DNA of 64,000 nt from NCBI RefSeq assembly GCF_000312425.1, contig NZ_HE997181.1:530002-594001 (forward strand). Reading direction: 5' to 3'. This DNA is from Reyranella massiliensis 521. Lineage in GTDB: Bacteria > Pseudomonadota > Alphaproteobacteria > Reyranellales > Reyranellaceae. Under the pieces are notes generated by a model. The model worked only from the letters and a program-made list of their open reading frames with translations. It was not told the origin of the DNA and made no database searches. The position numbers and the translations under genes are program-made. Positions 45,091 to 54,743 of the stretch are shown piece by piece (position 1 is the first letter of the stretch; every line of letters starts with the position of its first letter).

Positions 45091-47874
45091 GTGATTTCTA
45101 ATAAAACTAATAAGAGTAAGTTTCCGCATAGTCGAAAAGTACAGGGACGGAAACGAATTGCGCTTCTCTTGTTGGCGGGCCTGTGGGGAGCGCCGATGGC
45201 CGCATTCCCTCAGGATTCGCGATGGGACGCGCTTCTGACGAATTCCAACTGGTACGTCCCGGTTCCCGGCCTGATTGCCTACGCCTCTAGCAACCAGAGC
45301 TTCACCACTCCGCCGCCAACGCCGATCGGTGACCAGACCCTATGGGCGCTTGGCACCGCCACGAACGGCGTCTTCACGGGCCAGAGCCAGGCCAGTTTCT
45401 ATATGAACGGCATCACGACCAACAACATCACGGCCATGCAGGGGCTGGTGACGTCCGGCGGCCAGATCGTGATCTCGTTCTCGTCCGACACTGCGCCGAC
45501 CACCATCGGCATCGGTCAGATGCGTGAGATCGCGGGCGTTCCCCTAATGGAAATGCAGATGATCACCGGGTCCAGTCTTCTGGTGACCCACTGGGCGTAC
45601 ATGACGCCCTACAATCCCGCGGTGTTCACGCCGCCGTCGCCGACGCAGGTGGTGACCGCCGATATCACCTCGCCGCAATGGCGCTGGACGGCCGGCACGA
45701 CCTGGCAGCTGTCCAGCTCAACGCTGTTCGGCACGTCGACGCCCGGCACGTTCAAGATCACCAACTATTCCAACGGCTACTACTGGGGGCTGGGAGCGGC
45801 ACCGCAGGGCAGCACGGTGGGCAACTTCACGGTCCTGGGCTCGATGACGCCCGAGGGCAACGTGCTCTTCAGCCTGTTGAGCGACGGCGTGCCGAACAGC
45901 TTGTCGGGACAGATCACCGGCGATGCCAGCAGCGGCATCATGGTGCTGCACCCCTATGCCGGCTCCGGAACCTATGGGCCTGCGAGCGAAGCCAGCATCA
46001 TGCCGGTATCCACCATCGCTGCCGGGCAGACCTATTTCATCAGCAACGTCGGCACGTCCGTCATTCCCGCCTTTACGGGCGGCACATTGCAGGTCGACAC
46101 GGCAGGCCAAGTCTACGGCCAGAACTTCACGCTCGACGGCTCGGCCGGCAATCGCCTGGACCAGCGCGGCAACAGCGCCTTGCTGACGGGTGTTTTGTCG
46201 GATGCCTCGCCGGGGACGTCGGGCCAGATCACCATCGGTAACAGCGAAAGCGGCGGCCGCATCATCCTGACCGGGGCCAGTACCTATTCCGGCCCAACCA
46301 CTATCGAAGCCGGCGCGATGCTGGTGGTGAATGGCTCGATCGTTTCGCCGGTGACGGTTGGCGGCATGCTGGGCGGCACGGGCACGGTCGGCACGACCAC
46401 GATCAGCAGCGGCGGCGTGCTGGCGCCCGGCAATTCCATCGGCACGATAAACGTGGCAGGCAATCTCTCCTTCGCGCCGGGTGCGACCTATGCTGTCGAA
46501 GTTTCACCCAGTGCGGCCGACCGCACGAATGTAGCCGGCACGGCTAGCCTTCAAGGGACAGCGCTGGCCGCCTTCATGCCGGGAAACTACTCGCCGCGTG
46601 GCTATACGCTGTTGTCGGCGGCCGGCGGCCGTTCCGGCACCTTTGGCGCCTTCGCCACGGTTGGCCTGCCTGACGGATTCATCGCTTCTCTGGCGTATAG
46701 CCCCACCGATGTGCAGTTGAACCTCACGGCCGTGCTGGGCATGGGCACCACGCTCACCGCCAACCAGAGCGCCGTTGCCGGCGCCATCAACAATGGCTTC
46801 AACGCCGGCAGCAGCCTGCCCAGCGGATTGTCGGCACTCTTCGGCCAGAGCGGTGCCACGCTTGCGTCGTCTTTGAATACGCTTTCGGGCGAGGCGCAAT
46901 CGGGCGTTCAGGTCTCGACCTTCGCCTTCAGCAACCAATTCCTCAACACCCTCCTGGCGAGCGGTGGCAGCACCGGCCCACAACAGCAGACCGCCCAGTA
47001 CGCGTCGCTGACTGCAACCGAGGCGAACGCGGAGCCACGCCGGTTGCGCGGTTGGGTGGCCGGGTTCGGCGGCTATGGCTGGCTGGGTGGTACGGCGAAC
47101 AACGGCTCGTCATCGGTCCAGACCTCGGTGCAGGGCCTCGCGGCAGGCGCCGACTGGACCTTCGATCAGGGCGTGCTGGGGGTGGCCGTCGCGAGCGGCA
47201 CGTCGAATTGGTTCCTGGGCGGTGGCCTGGGCAACGGCCGGACCAACGCCTTCCAGGCTGGCATCTACGGCCGTACGGCATTCGGTCCGCTCTATTTTGC
47301 GGCGGCCGGCGCCTGGGGCCTGCACGGCGTCAGCACGCAGCGCTCGGTGTCCTATCTGGCCGATTCGCTGACGGCGAACTATACGGCCACGAGCTGGTCG
47401 GGGCGGGCCGAGATGGGCTACCGCCTGGCGTTCGGCGATTACGGCGTGACGCCGTTCATCGCAGGCCAAAGCCAGGTCGTGAACATGCCGGGCTTCTGCG
47501 AAGCCTCGCAAGCAGGGAACGGTGCGGCGCTCTGCTTCAATGCCAACTCGACGCCGTCGCTGCGTTCGGAGATCGGCATCGATGCCGATGCCGCGCTCGG
47601 CAATGTTCTGGGGTCACGGGCCAGACTGATGGCGCGCCTGGCCTGGGCGCACGAGTATCAGACGACCGGATCGGTCTCGGCATGGTTCCAGTCTCTGCCG
47701 GGTTCGACCTTCGCGGTCTCGGGTGCGTCGATGCCGAGCGACATGGGCATCGCGCGCGTGATGGCGAATTTCGAACTCGACCGAGTGTGGTCGTTCCGCC
47801 TGCAGGCCGACGCAGAATTCGCCGACCGCTACGGCGCCTTCGCCGGCACGGCCCGGCTCGCCGGACGCTTCTAA
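45091..47874 (+). CDS. Autotransporter (type V secreted) outer-membrane protein
   Basis: 927 residues. An extended basic N-terminus (KSRKVQGRKR-like) precedes a hydrophobic signal ending near residue 38. The passenger (about 40-640) is Gly/Thr/Ser-rich beta structure and includes one autotransporter-associated strand repeat, IILTGASTYSGPTTIEAGAML, near residue 390. A C-terminal beta-barrel (about 660-927) opens RRLRGWVAGFGGYGW and ends in phenylalanine (LAGRF), as required for Bam insertion. The start is a GTG with weak upstream signal. The ligand of the passenger is unknown; adhesion is the usual guess. Confidence 0.85.
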   Translation: MISNKTNKSKFPHSRKVQGRKRIALLLLAGLWGAPMAAFPQDSRWDALLTNSNWYVPVPGLIAYASSNQSFTTPPPTPIGDQTLWALGTATNGVFTGQSQASFYMNGITTNNITAMQGLVTSGGQIVISFSSDTAPTTIGIGQMREIAGVPLMEMQMITGSSLLVTHWAYMTPYNPAVFTPPSPTQVVTADITSPQWRWTAGTTWQLSSSTLFGTSTPGTFKITNYSNGYYWGLGAAPQGSTVGNFTVLGSMTPEGNVLFSLLSDGVPNSLSGQITGDASSGIMVLHPYAGSGTYGPASEASIMPVSTIAAGQTYFISNVGTSVIPAFTGGTLQVDTAGQVYGQNFTLDGSAGNRLDQRGNSALLTGVLSDASPGTSGQITIGNSESGGRIILTGASTYSGPTTIEAGAMLVVNGSIVSPVTVGGMLGGTGTVGTTTISSGGVLAPGNSIGTINVAGNLSFAPGATYAVEVSPSAADRTNVAGTASLQGTALAAFMPGNYSPRGYTLLSAAGGRSGTFGAFATVGLPDGFIASLAYSPTDVQLNLTAVLGMGTTLTANQSAVAGAINNGFNAGSSLPSGLSALFGQSGATLASSLNTLSGEAQSGVQVSTFAFSNQFLNTLLASGGSTGPQQQTAQYASLTATEANAEPRRLRGWVAGFGGYGWLGGTANNGSSSVQTSVQGLAAGADWTFDQGVLGVAVASGTSNWFLGGGLGNGRTNAFQAGIYGRTAFGPLYFAAAGAWGLHGVSTQRSVSYLADSLTANYTATSWSGRAEMGYRLAFGDYGVTPFIAGQSQVVNMPGFCEASQAGNGAALCFNANSTPSLRSEIGIDADAALGNVLGSRARLMARLAWAHEYQTTGSVSAWFQSLPGSTFAVSGASMPSDMGIARVMANFELDRVWSFRLQADAEFADRYGAFAGTARLAGRF

Positions 47875-47875
47875 A

Positions 47876-49321
47876 TCAGGTCGCCGTGCCGCCGACCGTC
47901 AGCGCGTCGATACGCAGGGTCGGCTGCCCGACGCCGACGGGAACGCCCTGGCCGTCTTTGCCGCAGGTGCCGATGCCGGGATCGAGCGACATGTCGTTGC
48001 CGACCATGCCGACGCGGGTGAGCGCTTCCGAGCCGGCGCCGATCAGGGTGGCACCCTTCACCGGCGCGCCGAGCTTGCCGTTTTCGATCAGATAGCCCTC
48101 GGTCACGCTGAACACGAACTTGCCCGACACGATGTCTACCTGGCCGCCGCCGAAGTTGGCGCAGTAGAGACCCTTCTTCACCGAACCGATGATCTCCTGC
48201 GGGGCCGCGGTCCCGCCCAGCATGATGGTGTTGGTCATGCGCGGCATCGGCGCATAGGCGTGGCCCTGGCGCCGGCCGTTGCCGGTCGGCTTCACGCCCA
48301 TCAGGCGGGCGTTCATGCGGTCCTGCATCAGGCCGACGAGACGGCCGTCCTCGATCAGCACGTTGCGCTGGGTCGGCGTGCCCTCGTCGTCGATGGTGAG
48401 TGAGCCGCGGCGATCCGACATCGTGCCGTCGTCGATCACGGTGACGCCGGGGGAGGCCACCATCTCGCCCATCAGGTGGGTGAACATCGAGGTCTTCTTG
48501 CGGTGGAAGTCGCCTTCCAGCCCGTGGCCGACCGCCTCGTGCCACAGCACGCCCGACCAGCCGGCGCCCAGCACCACCGGCATCTCGCCGGCCGGCGCAT
48601 CGACCGACTTCAGGTTCACCAGCGCCTGGCGGATCGCCTCGTCGGCCTCGCGCTGCCAGTATTCGGGCAGGAAAATGTCGCCATAGGGCGCGCGGCGGCC
48701 GCTGCCGGTGCTGCCGGCTTCCATGCGGCTGCCGTCGGCGCAGACGACGCTGACATTGATGCGGACCAGCGGCCGCACGTCGGCGGCGCGCCAGCCGCCA
48801 GCGCGGATGATCTCGACGACCTGCCACGAGCCCGAGAGCGACACCGAGACCTGGCGCGCCTTGGGCTCCTTGCCGCGCACGTAGGCGTCGATCTCCTGCA
48901 GGAGCGCCACCTTCTTGGCGAAGGGCACGCTGTCGATCGGATTGTCGTCGGCATAGAGCAGGCGGTTGGTGCCACGCGGCGATTCGTCGGCCTTGCCGCC
49001 GCGGCCGGAACGCACGGCCTTGACCGTCTCGGCCGCGCGCTTCAACGCCTGCTCGTCGAGCGCCGAGGCATGGGCGAAGCCCGTGACGTCGCCCGCCACC
49101 GAGCGCAGGCCGAAGCCCTGCGAGGTGTCGAACGACGCACTCTTCAGCTTGCCGTCGTCAAACGACAGGCTCTCGCTCTGGACATATTCGAGGAACAGCT
49201 CGCCGTCGTCGCAGCCGGCCAAAGCATCGTCGACCACCTTCGCGGTCTTGCGCTGGTCGAGTGCGCCTTTGCCGAAGAAGAGGCCATCGGCGGTAGCGAG
49301 ATGGTTGATCGACTTGCTCAT
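47876..49321 (-). CDS. tldD: Metalloprotease TldD
   Basis: 481 residues. The zinc motif HEAVGHGLE (HExxxH) lies near residue 261, with the downstream catalytic surroundings GDFHRKKTSMF; the C-terminal GKFVFSVTEGYLIENGKLG is the family signature. TldD forms a heterodimer with PmbA, found here 30 kb away. The ATG at 49321 (MSKSINHLATADGLFF) is preferred; the frame remains open upstream inside the quinone-oxidoreductase gene. It ends 1 base past the convergent autotransporter stop. Confidence 0.94.
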   Translation of the reverse strand: MSKSINHLATADGLFFGKGALDQRKTAKVVDDALAGCDDGELFLEYVQSESLSFDDGKLKSASFDTSQGFGLRSVAGDVTGFAHASALDEQALKRAAETVKAVRSGRGGKADESPRGTNRLLYADDNPIDSVPFAKKVALLQEIDAYVRGKEPKARQVSVSLSGSWQVVEIIRAGGWRAADVRPLVRINVSVVCADGSRMEAGSTGSGRRAPYGDIFLPEYWQREADEAIRQALVNLKSVDAPAGEMPVVLGAGWSGVLWHEAVGHGLEGDFHRKKTSMFTHLMGEMVASPGVTVIDDGTMSDRRGSLTIDDEGTPTQRNVLIEDGRLVGLMQDRMNARLMGVKPTGNGRRQGHAYAPMPRMTNTIMLGGTAAPQEIIGSVKKGLYCANFGGGQVDIVSGKFVFSVTEGYLIENGKLGAPVKGATLIGAGSEALTRVGMVGNDMSLDPGIGTCGKDGQGVPVGVGQPTLRIDALTVGGTAT

Positions 49322-49341
49322 GCGGTCCTGTCCTTCGATCC

Positions 49342-50313
49342 TCAGGTGACGAGGACGATCTTGCCAAAATGGGCATTGGCCTTCATGTGCGCAAGCGCTT
49401 CGGCGGCCTCTGCCAGGGGGAAGGTCCTGTCGATGGGCAGGTGCAGCTTGCCCGCCTCGATGGCCGGCCACAGGTCCTTGCGGGCGGCCTGCACGATGGC
49501 GCGCACTTCCTCGGGGCTGCGGGTGCGGAAGGTGACGCCGATATAGTCGATGCGCTTCAGGGCATGCAGGTCGAAGTTGAACTCGCCCTTCATGCCACCC
49601 AGCCGACCGACATTGACGATGCGGCCGAGGATGGAAGCGGCCTCCATGTTGGCGTTCATGACGCCGCCCGAGACCTGGTCGACGATCAGGTCGACGCCTT
49701 TGCCACCCGTCGCTTCCTTGACTTTCTCTGGCCATTTGGGATCGCGCGTGTCGAGGGCGAGGTCGCAGCCGAATTCGGCAAGCTTTGCCCGGCGGCCATC
49801 GTTGGTCGAGGTGCCCATGACGATCGATGCGCCCATGTGCTTGGCGATCTGCATGCCGAGCAGGCCGACGCCCGAGCTGGCGCCCTGGATAAGAACGGAC
49901 TCGCCTTTCTTAAGGCGGCCGGCGCCGACCAGCGCATTGTGCATGGTCTGCACGGCCACCGGCATGCAGGCGGCCTGCTCGTAGCTCATGTTATTGGCGG
50001 GGATCTTGTGAGCACGGCCGGCATCGGCCACGGCATATTCGGCGAAGCCGCCGGCAGCCGAGCTCATCACGCGATCACCTGGTTTGAAGTCCTTCACCTC
50101 GGCGCCGACTGCCTCGACTTCGCCGGCGCATTCCAGGCCAACGATGGTGCCGGCGCCGCCGATCCGGCCGTGCGAATGGCCCGCGGCGACCGCGAGGTCG
50201 GCGCGGTTAAGCGAGGCGGCTCTCACCTTGATCAGGATTTCGTTGGCCTTGGGTGCGGGCTTCGGCGCGTCGGTGAACTGGACGCCCTTGTCGGTGACGA
50301 CAGCTGCCTTCAT
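49342..50313 (-). CDS. NAD(P)H quinone oxidoreductase-type medium-chain reductase
   Basis: 323 residues of the zinc-free quinone-oxidoreductase branch of the MDR superfamily. The N-terminal GroES-like half has IVGLECAGEVEAVG. The NADP-binding loop is LIQGASSGVGLLGMQIAKHMGA near residue 148. It probably reduces quinones or enones with NADPH. Located 20 bases upstream of tldD on the same strand. The 233 bases upstream contain a 13-base near-palindrome at 50352-50364 and a direct repeat ACTAGGT (50493 and 50513). Confidence 0.85.
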   Translation of the reverse strand: MKAAVVTDKGVQFTDAPKPAPKANEILIKVRAASLNRADLAVAAGHSHGRIGGAGTIVGLECAGEVEAVGAEVKDFKPGDRVMSSAAGGFAEYAVADAGRAHKIPANNMSYEQAACMPVAVQTMHNALVGAGRLKKGESVLIQGASSGVGLLGMQIAKHMGASIVMGTSTNDGRRAKLAEFGCDLALDTRDPKWPEKVKEATGGKGVDLIVDQVSGGVMNANMEAASILGRIVNVGRLGGMKGEFNFDLHALKRIDYIGVTFRTRSPEEVRAIVQAARKDLWPAIEAGKLHLPIDRTFPLAEAAEALAHMKANAHFGKIVLVT

Positions 50314-50546
50314 GGCGGATCTCCCTAGGATCGGCTTGATGATTCAGGCGCCCTGCTTAGCAGGCAGGAGAACGTGCCTCCACGCGTCCGCTGCGTCCCT
50401 GTCGCTTTTCTTCGCGCTCGTTTCGGTGGGTGGCAGTTGGGCGGTCGATACAAGGGGAGGTGCGGGCTGAGCTTGCAATAATCGAGGAATACACTAGGTA
50501 TGAATGTGGTTTACTAGGTGTGCAATTCCAATGATGTGATGCGGAT

Positions 50547-51185
50547 ATGAAGATCAAGCAGCAGGTCCAGGAACTCTTTCCAACACCGCTCTGGATCCTC
50601 GACATCCTCCCGGCGGACGCCGCGTCCTTTAACGCCACGCTCAGGGCCGAGATCGAAAGGATCATCTCGCCGCGGCCCAAGGTACCGAGCGGCAGCAACT
50701 GGCAAACGCCGCACGATCTGCACACACGGCCAGCCTTCGCCGATTTGGTCAAGCTGATCGAGATCGCCTCGAAGAGCGTGGCGGAATATCTTCACCTCGA
50801 GCGCTTTCCGATGATGATCACGGGCTGCTGGGCCAATGTGAATCCGCCGGGCAGCTATCATCCCACCCATAACCATCCGAACAATTTCCTGAGCGGCGTT
50901 TACTATGTCGACGCCCCCGGGGATGGCACGGACCTCGTCTTCCAGGATCCTCGGCCGATCTCGATCATGCCGTGGAGCGGCAAGCTCACCAACGTGACCG
51001 GGAACGCGTCCGTCGCCCAACCCCGGCCAGGGCGCATGGTGATGTTCCCGTCGTGGCTTCGGCACCACGTACCGTCCAACGAAAGCACGACCGAGCGCAT
51101 CAGCATTGCGTTCAATCTCATGTTCACCAATTACGCCGAGACGCTGGCGATGCCGAGGTGGAAGGCGTCGGCGGGCGGCGCCTAA
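50547..51185 (+). CDS. TIGR02466-type putative 2OG-Fe(II) oxygenase
   Basis: 212 residues. The strand QELFPTPLW at the start and the metal region SYHPTHNHPNNFLSGVYYVD, with two histidines, followed by RMVMFPSWLRHHVPSNES with the distal histidine and an ERISIAFN arginine, fit the TIGR02466 family of predicted oxygenases. Substrate unknown. ATG at 50547. It stands alone between divergent and convergent neighbours. Confidence 0.8.
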   Translation: MKIKQQVQELFPTPLWILDILPADAASFNATLRAEIERIISPRPKVPSGSNWQTPHDLHTRPAFADLVKLIEIASKSVAEYLHLERFPMMITGCWANVNPPGSYHPTHNHPNNFLSGVYYVDAPGDGTDLVFQDPRPISIMPWSGKLTNVTGNASVAQPRPGRMVMFPSWLRHHVPSNESTTERISIAFNLMFTNYAETLAMPRWKASAGGA

Positions 51186-51227
51186 CTCCGTCCTCGATGA
51201 GCTTGCCGGCAGACTACGTCGCGCTGG

Positions 51228-52769
51228 CTAGGCGATCTTGCTCGTGCGGCCTTGCCAGTAGCGGTCGCGCAACAGGCGCTTGTAAAGCTTGCCGGTGGGA
51301 TGGCGCGGCAATTCGGGTTCGAAGTCGATGCTGCGTGGGCACTTGATCGCCGAGAGGTGCTGCCGGCAATAGGCGATCAGCTCCTCCGCCAGCGCCGGAC
51401 CGGCTTCCGCCATGTTCTGTGGCTGGACGACGGCTTTCACTTCCTCGCCGAACTCGTCGTTGGGCACGCCGAACACCGCGCAGTCGATTACCTTGGGATG
51501 GTTGATCAGCAGGTTCTCGCATTCCTGCGGGTAGATGTTTACACCGCCGGAGATGATCATGAACGCCTTGCGGTCGGTGAGATGCAGGAAGCCGTCGCTG
51601 TCGACATAGCCCACGTCGCCCAGCGTGGTCCATCCGAGCGGATGGCGCGACTCCCGAGTCTTCTTCGGATCGTTATGATATTCGAACGGCCGGCCTTCCG
51701 CGAAATAGACGGTGCCCGATTCACCCATCGGCAATTCGTTTCCTTCGTCGTCGCAGATCTTGAGCTTGCCGACGACGGCGCGGCCGACCGTGCCCTTATG
51801 CGCCATCCACTCCTGGGCATTGCACATGGTGAGGCCGTTGCCTTCGGTGCCACCGTAATATTCCCAGATGATAGGCCCCCACCAGCCGATCATCGCTTCC
51901 TTGGTCGGGACGGGGCAGGGCGCGGCGGCATGGATCGCGCACTTGAGCGAAGTCATGTCGTACTTCGTGCGCACGTCTTCCGGCAGCTTGAGGAAACGCA
52001 CGAACATGGTCGGCACGACCTGGGTGTGCGTGACCTTGTGTTTGGGCACCAGCTTCAGGAACTCCTCGGCGTCGAAGTTCTCCAAGATGATGGAAGTGCC
52101 GCCCAATCGCATGACGCTCATGTTGAAGCGCAAGGGAGCTGCGTGATAGAGCGGCGCCGGCGAGAGATAGATCGTGTCGGCGTCGATGCCATAGAGCTTG
52201 CGGGAGATGGCGAGCAGCGGATTGTCGAAATCGATCGCCTGCGGCTCGACGACCGGCATCACGCCCTTGGGCCGCCCCGTGGTGCCCGACGAATAGAGCA
52301 TGTCGTGGCCTGCGGTCTGGTCGGCGATCGGCGTGACCGGGAAGGCAGTGATTGCCTCCTCCCAGGATTTGTAACCGGCGATGGTGCCATCAATCATGAA
52401 GCGATTGGCGACGCCCTTCAGGAGCGGTCCCAGCTCGGCGGCTTTCTCGGCCAGATACTTCGAGGTGATGAAGAGTTTCGCGCCGCAATCGGTCACGATG
52501 TAGTCGACTTCGGCGGCCGTCAGCCGCGAGCTGATCGCCGTGTAGATCAGGCCCGAGCGCTGGGCACCCCAGCAAATCTCGAAGAAGCGCGGGTTATTCT
52601 CGAGGAACAGGGCAATGTGGTCGCCGGCCTTCAGGCCCAGCGAGCGAAACAGTTGCGCGATGCGGTTGGATTGTTGGTCGAGCTGCCGGTAGGTCACCAC
52701 CTCGCCGCTGCCGGCCATGATATAGGCCGGTTTGTCGGGGGTCGTTTGGGCGTGGATGTACGGGTGCAC
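51228..52769 (-). CDS. AMP-dependent acyl-CoA synthetase
   Basis: 513 residues, ANL superfamily. The P-loop-like MLYSSGTTGRPKG is near residue 180; later motifs are YYGGTEGNG, GWTTLGDVGYVD, the ISGGVNIYPQECEN hinge and the catalytic lysine in HPTGKLYKR near the C-terminus. It ligates a carboxylic acid to CoA through an acyl-AMP. The acid is unknown, probably medium-chain or aromatic. The GTG start at 52769 has GAGGAAGTT upstream. Confidence 0.9.
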   Translation of the reverse strand: MHPYIHAQTTPDKPAYIMAGSGEVVTYRQLDQQSNRIAQLFRSLGLKAGDHIALFLENNPRFFEICWGAQRSGLIYTAISSRLTAAEVDYIVTDCGAKLFITSKYLAEKAAELGPLLKGVANRFMIDGTIAGYKSWEEAITAFPVTPIADQTAGHDMLYSSGTTGRPKGVMPVVEPQAIDFDNPLLAISRKLYGIDADTIYLSPAPLYHAAPLRFNMSVMRLGGTSIILENFDAEEFLKLVPKHKVTHTQVVPTMFVRFLKLPEDVRTKYDMTSLKCAIHAAAPCPVPTKEAMIGWWGPIIWEYYGGTEGNGLTMCNAQEWMAHKGTVGRAVVGKLKICDDEGNELPMGESGTVYFAEGRPFEYHNDPKKTRESRHPLGWTTLGDVGYVDSDGFLHLTDRKAFMIISGGVNIYPQECENLLINHPKVIDCAVFGVPNDEFGEEVKAVVQPQNMAEAGPALAEELIAYCRQHLSAIKCPRSIDFEPELPRHPTGKLYKRLLRDRYWQGRTSKIA

Positions 52770-52886
52770 TCTGAACTTCCTCCGGCGGCATTCTTAATGA
52801 GATGCCATAAAACCGGAGGAAGAAACTCACGGCAAGCGTTGACCCGGTTCCGCCCTTCGGCTTTATTCCCCGGCGCACGACAGCGT

Positions 52887-52973
52887 GCCCCCGTGGCGGA
52901 ATTGGTAGACGCGCCTGACTCAAAATCAGGTTTCCTCACGGAAGTGTTGGTTCGAGTCCGACCGGGGGCACCA
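52887..52973 (+). tRNA. tRNA-Leu(CAA), CCA encoded
   Basis: The 7-bp acceptor stem GCCCCCG/CGGGGGC is followed by the discriminator A and an encoded CCA. The anticodon stem CCTGA/TCAGG encloses the loop CTCAAAA, anticodon CAA. A long variable arm (TTTCCTCACGGAAGT) and the T arm GGTTCGAGTCC are typical of leucine tRNAs. The adjacent integrase pseudogene suggests that the 3' end served as an attachment site. Confidence 0.96.
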
Positions 52974-52994
52974 TCGTTAAAATGCAAGAAAATC

Positions 52995-53077
52995 AACGTT
53001 TTACGCGTTTTTCGGCGATCATGCTCTGTTCTGTGCATGGATTCTCGACTAACGTTTTAGCCGCTCTCGACTAACGT
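52995..53077. repeat. Short direct repeats between tRNA-Leu and the integrase remnant
   Basis: TCTCGACTAACGT occurs at 53043-53055 and 53065-53077, and AACGTTTTA at 52995-53003 and 53051-53059. They lie between the tRNA and the integrase 3' end. Such clusters can be integrase arm-binding sites or attachment-site debris. The second copy overlaps the last codons of the integrase frame. Confidence 0.5.
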
Positions 53078-54281
53078 CTGACGAACGCCGAGACGTTGCT
53101 CTCTTGGGGCCTTCCCTCGTGCGCAAGCCGCTTCGCCAAGGCCGCGCCGGCCTGATCGGCCGTCAACTTCGTATAGCGATCGAGCACTTCGTTGATGCTG
53201 GCGATCGTATGGCCGGTAATGGCCCGTATCTGCTCGCGCACGCAGCCGGCGTCGTGAAGCGCGGTAATGCACGTGTGGCGCAGAACGCGCATTGTGAGCC
53301 ACTCTGTCGGCAGGCGCATCGGATCACTCGGGTAGTGCTTCACGGCGTACTTGGTGGCGAAGCTTTCATGTCGCCTGGCAAGCTCAGCACGGAGCCGCCC
53401 GAACGCGACAAAGAACCTGTTTGAACTCCAAGGCCTATGGCCGACGTCGTCGACAAAGAACGTGGTGCTGCGGATGTTGTCCGTCTGACGCCGCAGCTTT
53501 GCCGCTTCGATGCGCTGTCGTAGCTCGGGAACCACCGACCATGGGATGGTGACCGGCGCGTCGGTCTTCTCTGTGCCCCAGGCCAAGTAGGTAGTGTCGA
53601 AAATGTCGGCGGATACAGGAGCCAATCCTGGCGCCGGACTCCAAGCTTGGCCATCAAGACGATGGCGTCGCCCAAGCTCGGTCGTCCGACTTCGTCGGCG
53701 ATTTCGACCATCTTGGTAACCGCCTCGAGGGGCCACACGATCAGCTTGGCCTTCGGGAGACCAATGTTGAGCTTGTCGAAAGGGTTCAGCTTTTCGGGAA
53801 CATAACCAGGGTGGTCCCGCTCGTCATAGATAAGGCGCGTCTTGTTCAGCGTGGCGCGGCAGGTCCTTTACCATTGGTGCGCCATACTGGGATGAGCCTC
53901 CGCCTTCTCGCGGATCCACATCTTGGCCTCTTTGGCGCTGATGGATTCCCAGCGCCGGGTGCCGAACTTTTGAGCAAACGCCTCCAAACACAAGCGGTAG
54001 TCGTTGCGCGTCGCGGGCTTTAGTTCATCGAACTCGTCGCTATCCATAAAGTCGGCGACGATCGCAGCGATGGTGCCGGGCTCTCCGGCATCACCTGCAG
54101 GGGCTGCAGGTCGAGCGACCCGGCCAAGCTCATCGATCAGATGCGGACCGAAGCCCGGCCGGCCCTGCTTCCAGGCAAGATAGATGCGCGCAATCTCCTT
54201 ACAGGCAACCATGGCCTGCTCCTCGATGGTGATCGGGAGTTCCTGCTTGTCGTGATGCTCCGCGCCCGAACCTTGGAGCAT
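53071..54281 (-). pseudogene. Degenerate tyrosine-recombinase integrase
   Basis: Three pieces of one integrase are in different frames. The N-terminal core-binding part runs 54281 to 53868 (DEFDELKPATRNDYRLCLEAF). A middle part covers about 53820-53600 in another frame (NIGLPKAKLIVWPLEAVTKM, VLMAKLGVRRQDW). The catalytic C-terminal part is 53736-53071, with LRHTCITALHDAG, ITGHTIASINEVLDRYT and the box His and Tyr. Frameshifts near 53640 and 53870 break it; the HxxR box is also altered (MRVLRHT). It points toward the tRNA-Leu, as for island integrases. Inactive in this form. Confidence 0.8.
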
Positions 54282-54343
54282 CCGGAGCTAGAGTTTCCGG
54301 GCTTCTGAACTTGCCCCAACCTTGGATCACTTGGGCTTGAGAA

Positions 54344-54429
54344 ACGGCAGACCTCCTCGACGCTCGTGCATTCCTCGCCTACCGCAGGATGTAGGCAATC
54401 TGCCGCTCGCTGAGCCGTGACTTCTTCAA
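54344..54429 (-). pseudogene. IS3-family orfA transposase fragment
   Basis: On the minus strand KKSRLSERQIAYILR is followed by a TAG and, after a frame change, CTSVEEVCR. Together these match the first helix-turn-helix of IS3-group OrfA (MKKSRFxExQI...VxEVCR). Only about 28 residues remain. No matching orfB or terminal inverted repeats were seen. Confidence 0.6.
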
Positions 54430-54508
54430 GGAAAGCCCTCCATCCGGCCAGGGTGGCTAAACTAAAATCTCTCAGCTCAAAATTGTCCGGGATTCTGGTG
54501 GCGGGTCG

Positions 54509-54553
54509 TTCCATCTTCGTCCACTGGGCGTCCGTTAGCACCAAGCCATCCAT
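54509..54553 (-). pseudogene. IS5-type transposase N-terminal scrap
   Basis: ATG at 54553 starts MDGLVLTDAQWTKME, the hallmark N-terminus of IS5/IS427-like transposases (MDxLVLTDAQWAKMEP). Homology ends after 15 codons. The 190 bases from here to the next gene show no further recognisable coding sequence. Confidence 0.6.
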
Positions 54554-54743
54554 GCGAAGCTTGAATCACATTCAACCTTCGGTCTGAAGCCCGACAGGCC
54601 CTAGACCCTCTCCTAATCAGGCTCGCATAGTTCGGTCACGACCGTACCGACAGGCAAGCCTTCGATGTCACTTTACGTGGCGGCGGCCGCCAGATGTGGC
54701 AACGCCTCTACCATCAGATCGTGCGTTAGGTCGTGCTCGGAAG

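Noticed and set aside
50352..50519. CCTGCT-T-AGCAGG palindrome and ACTAGGT direct repeat before the TIGR02466 gene
   Set aside because: Too short to assign to a regulator; left as a note in the neighbouring gene entry.
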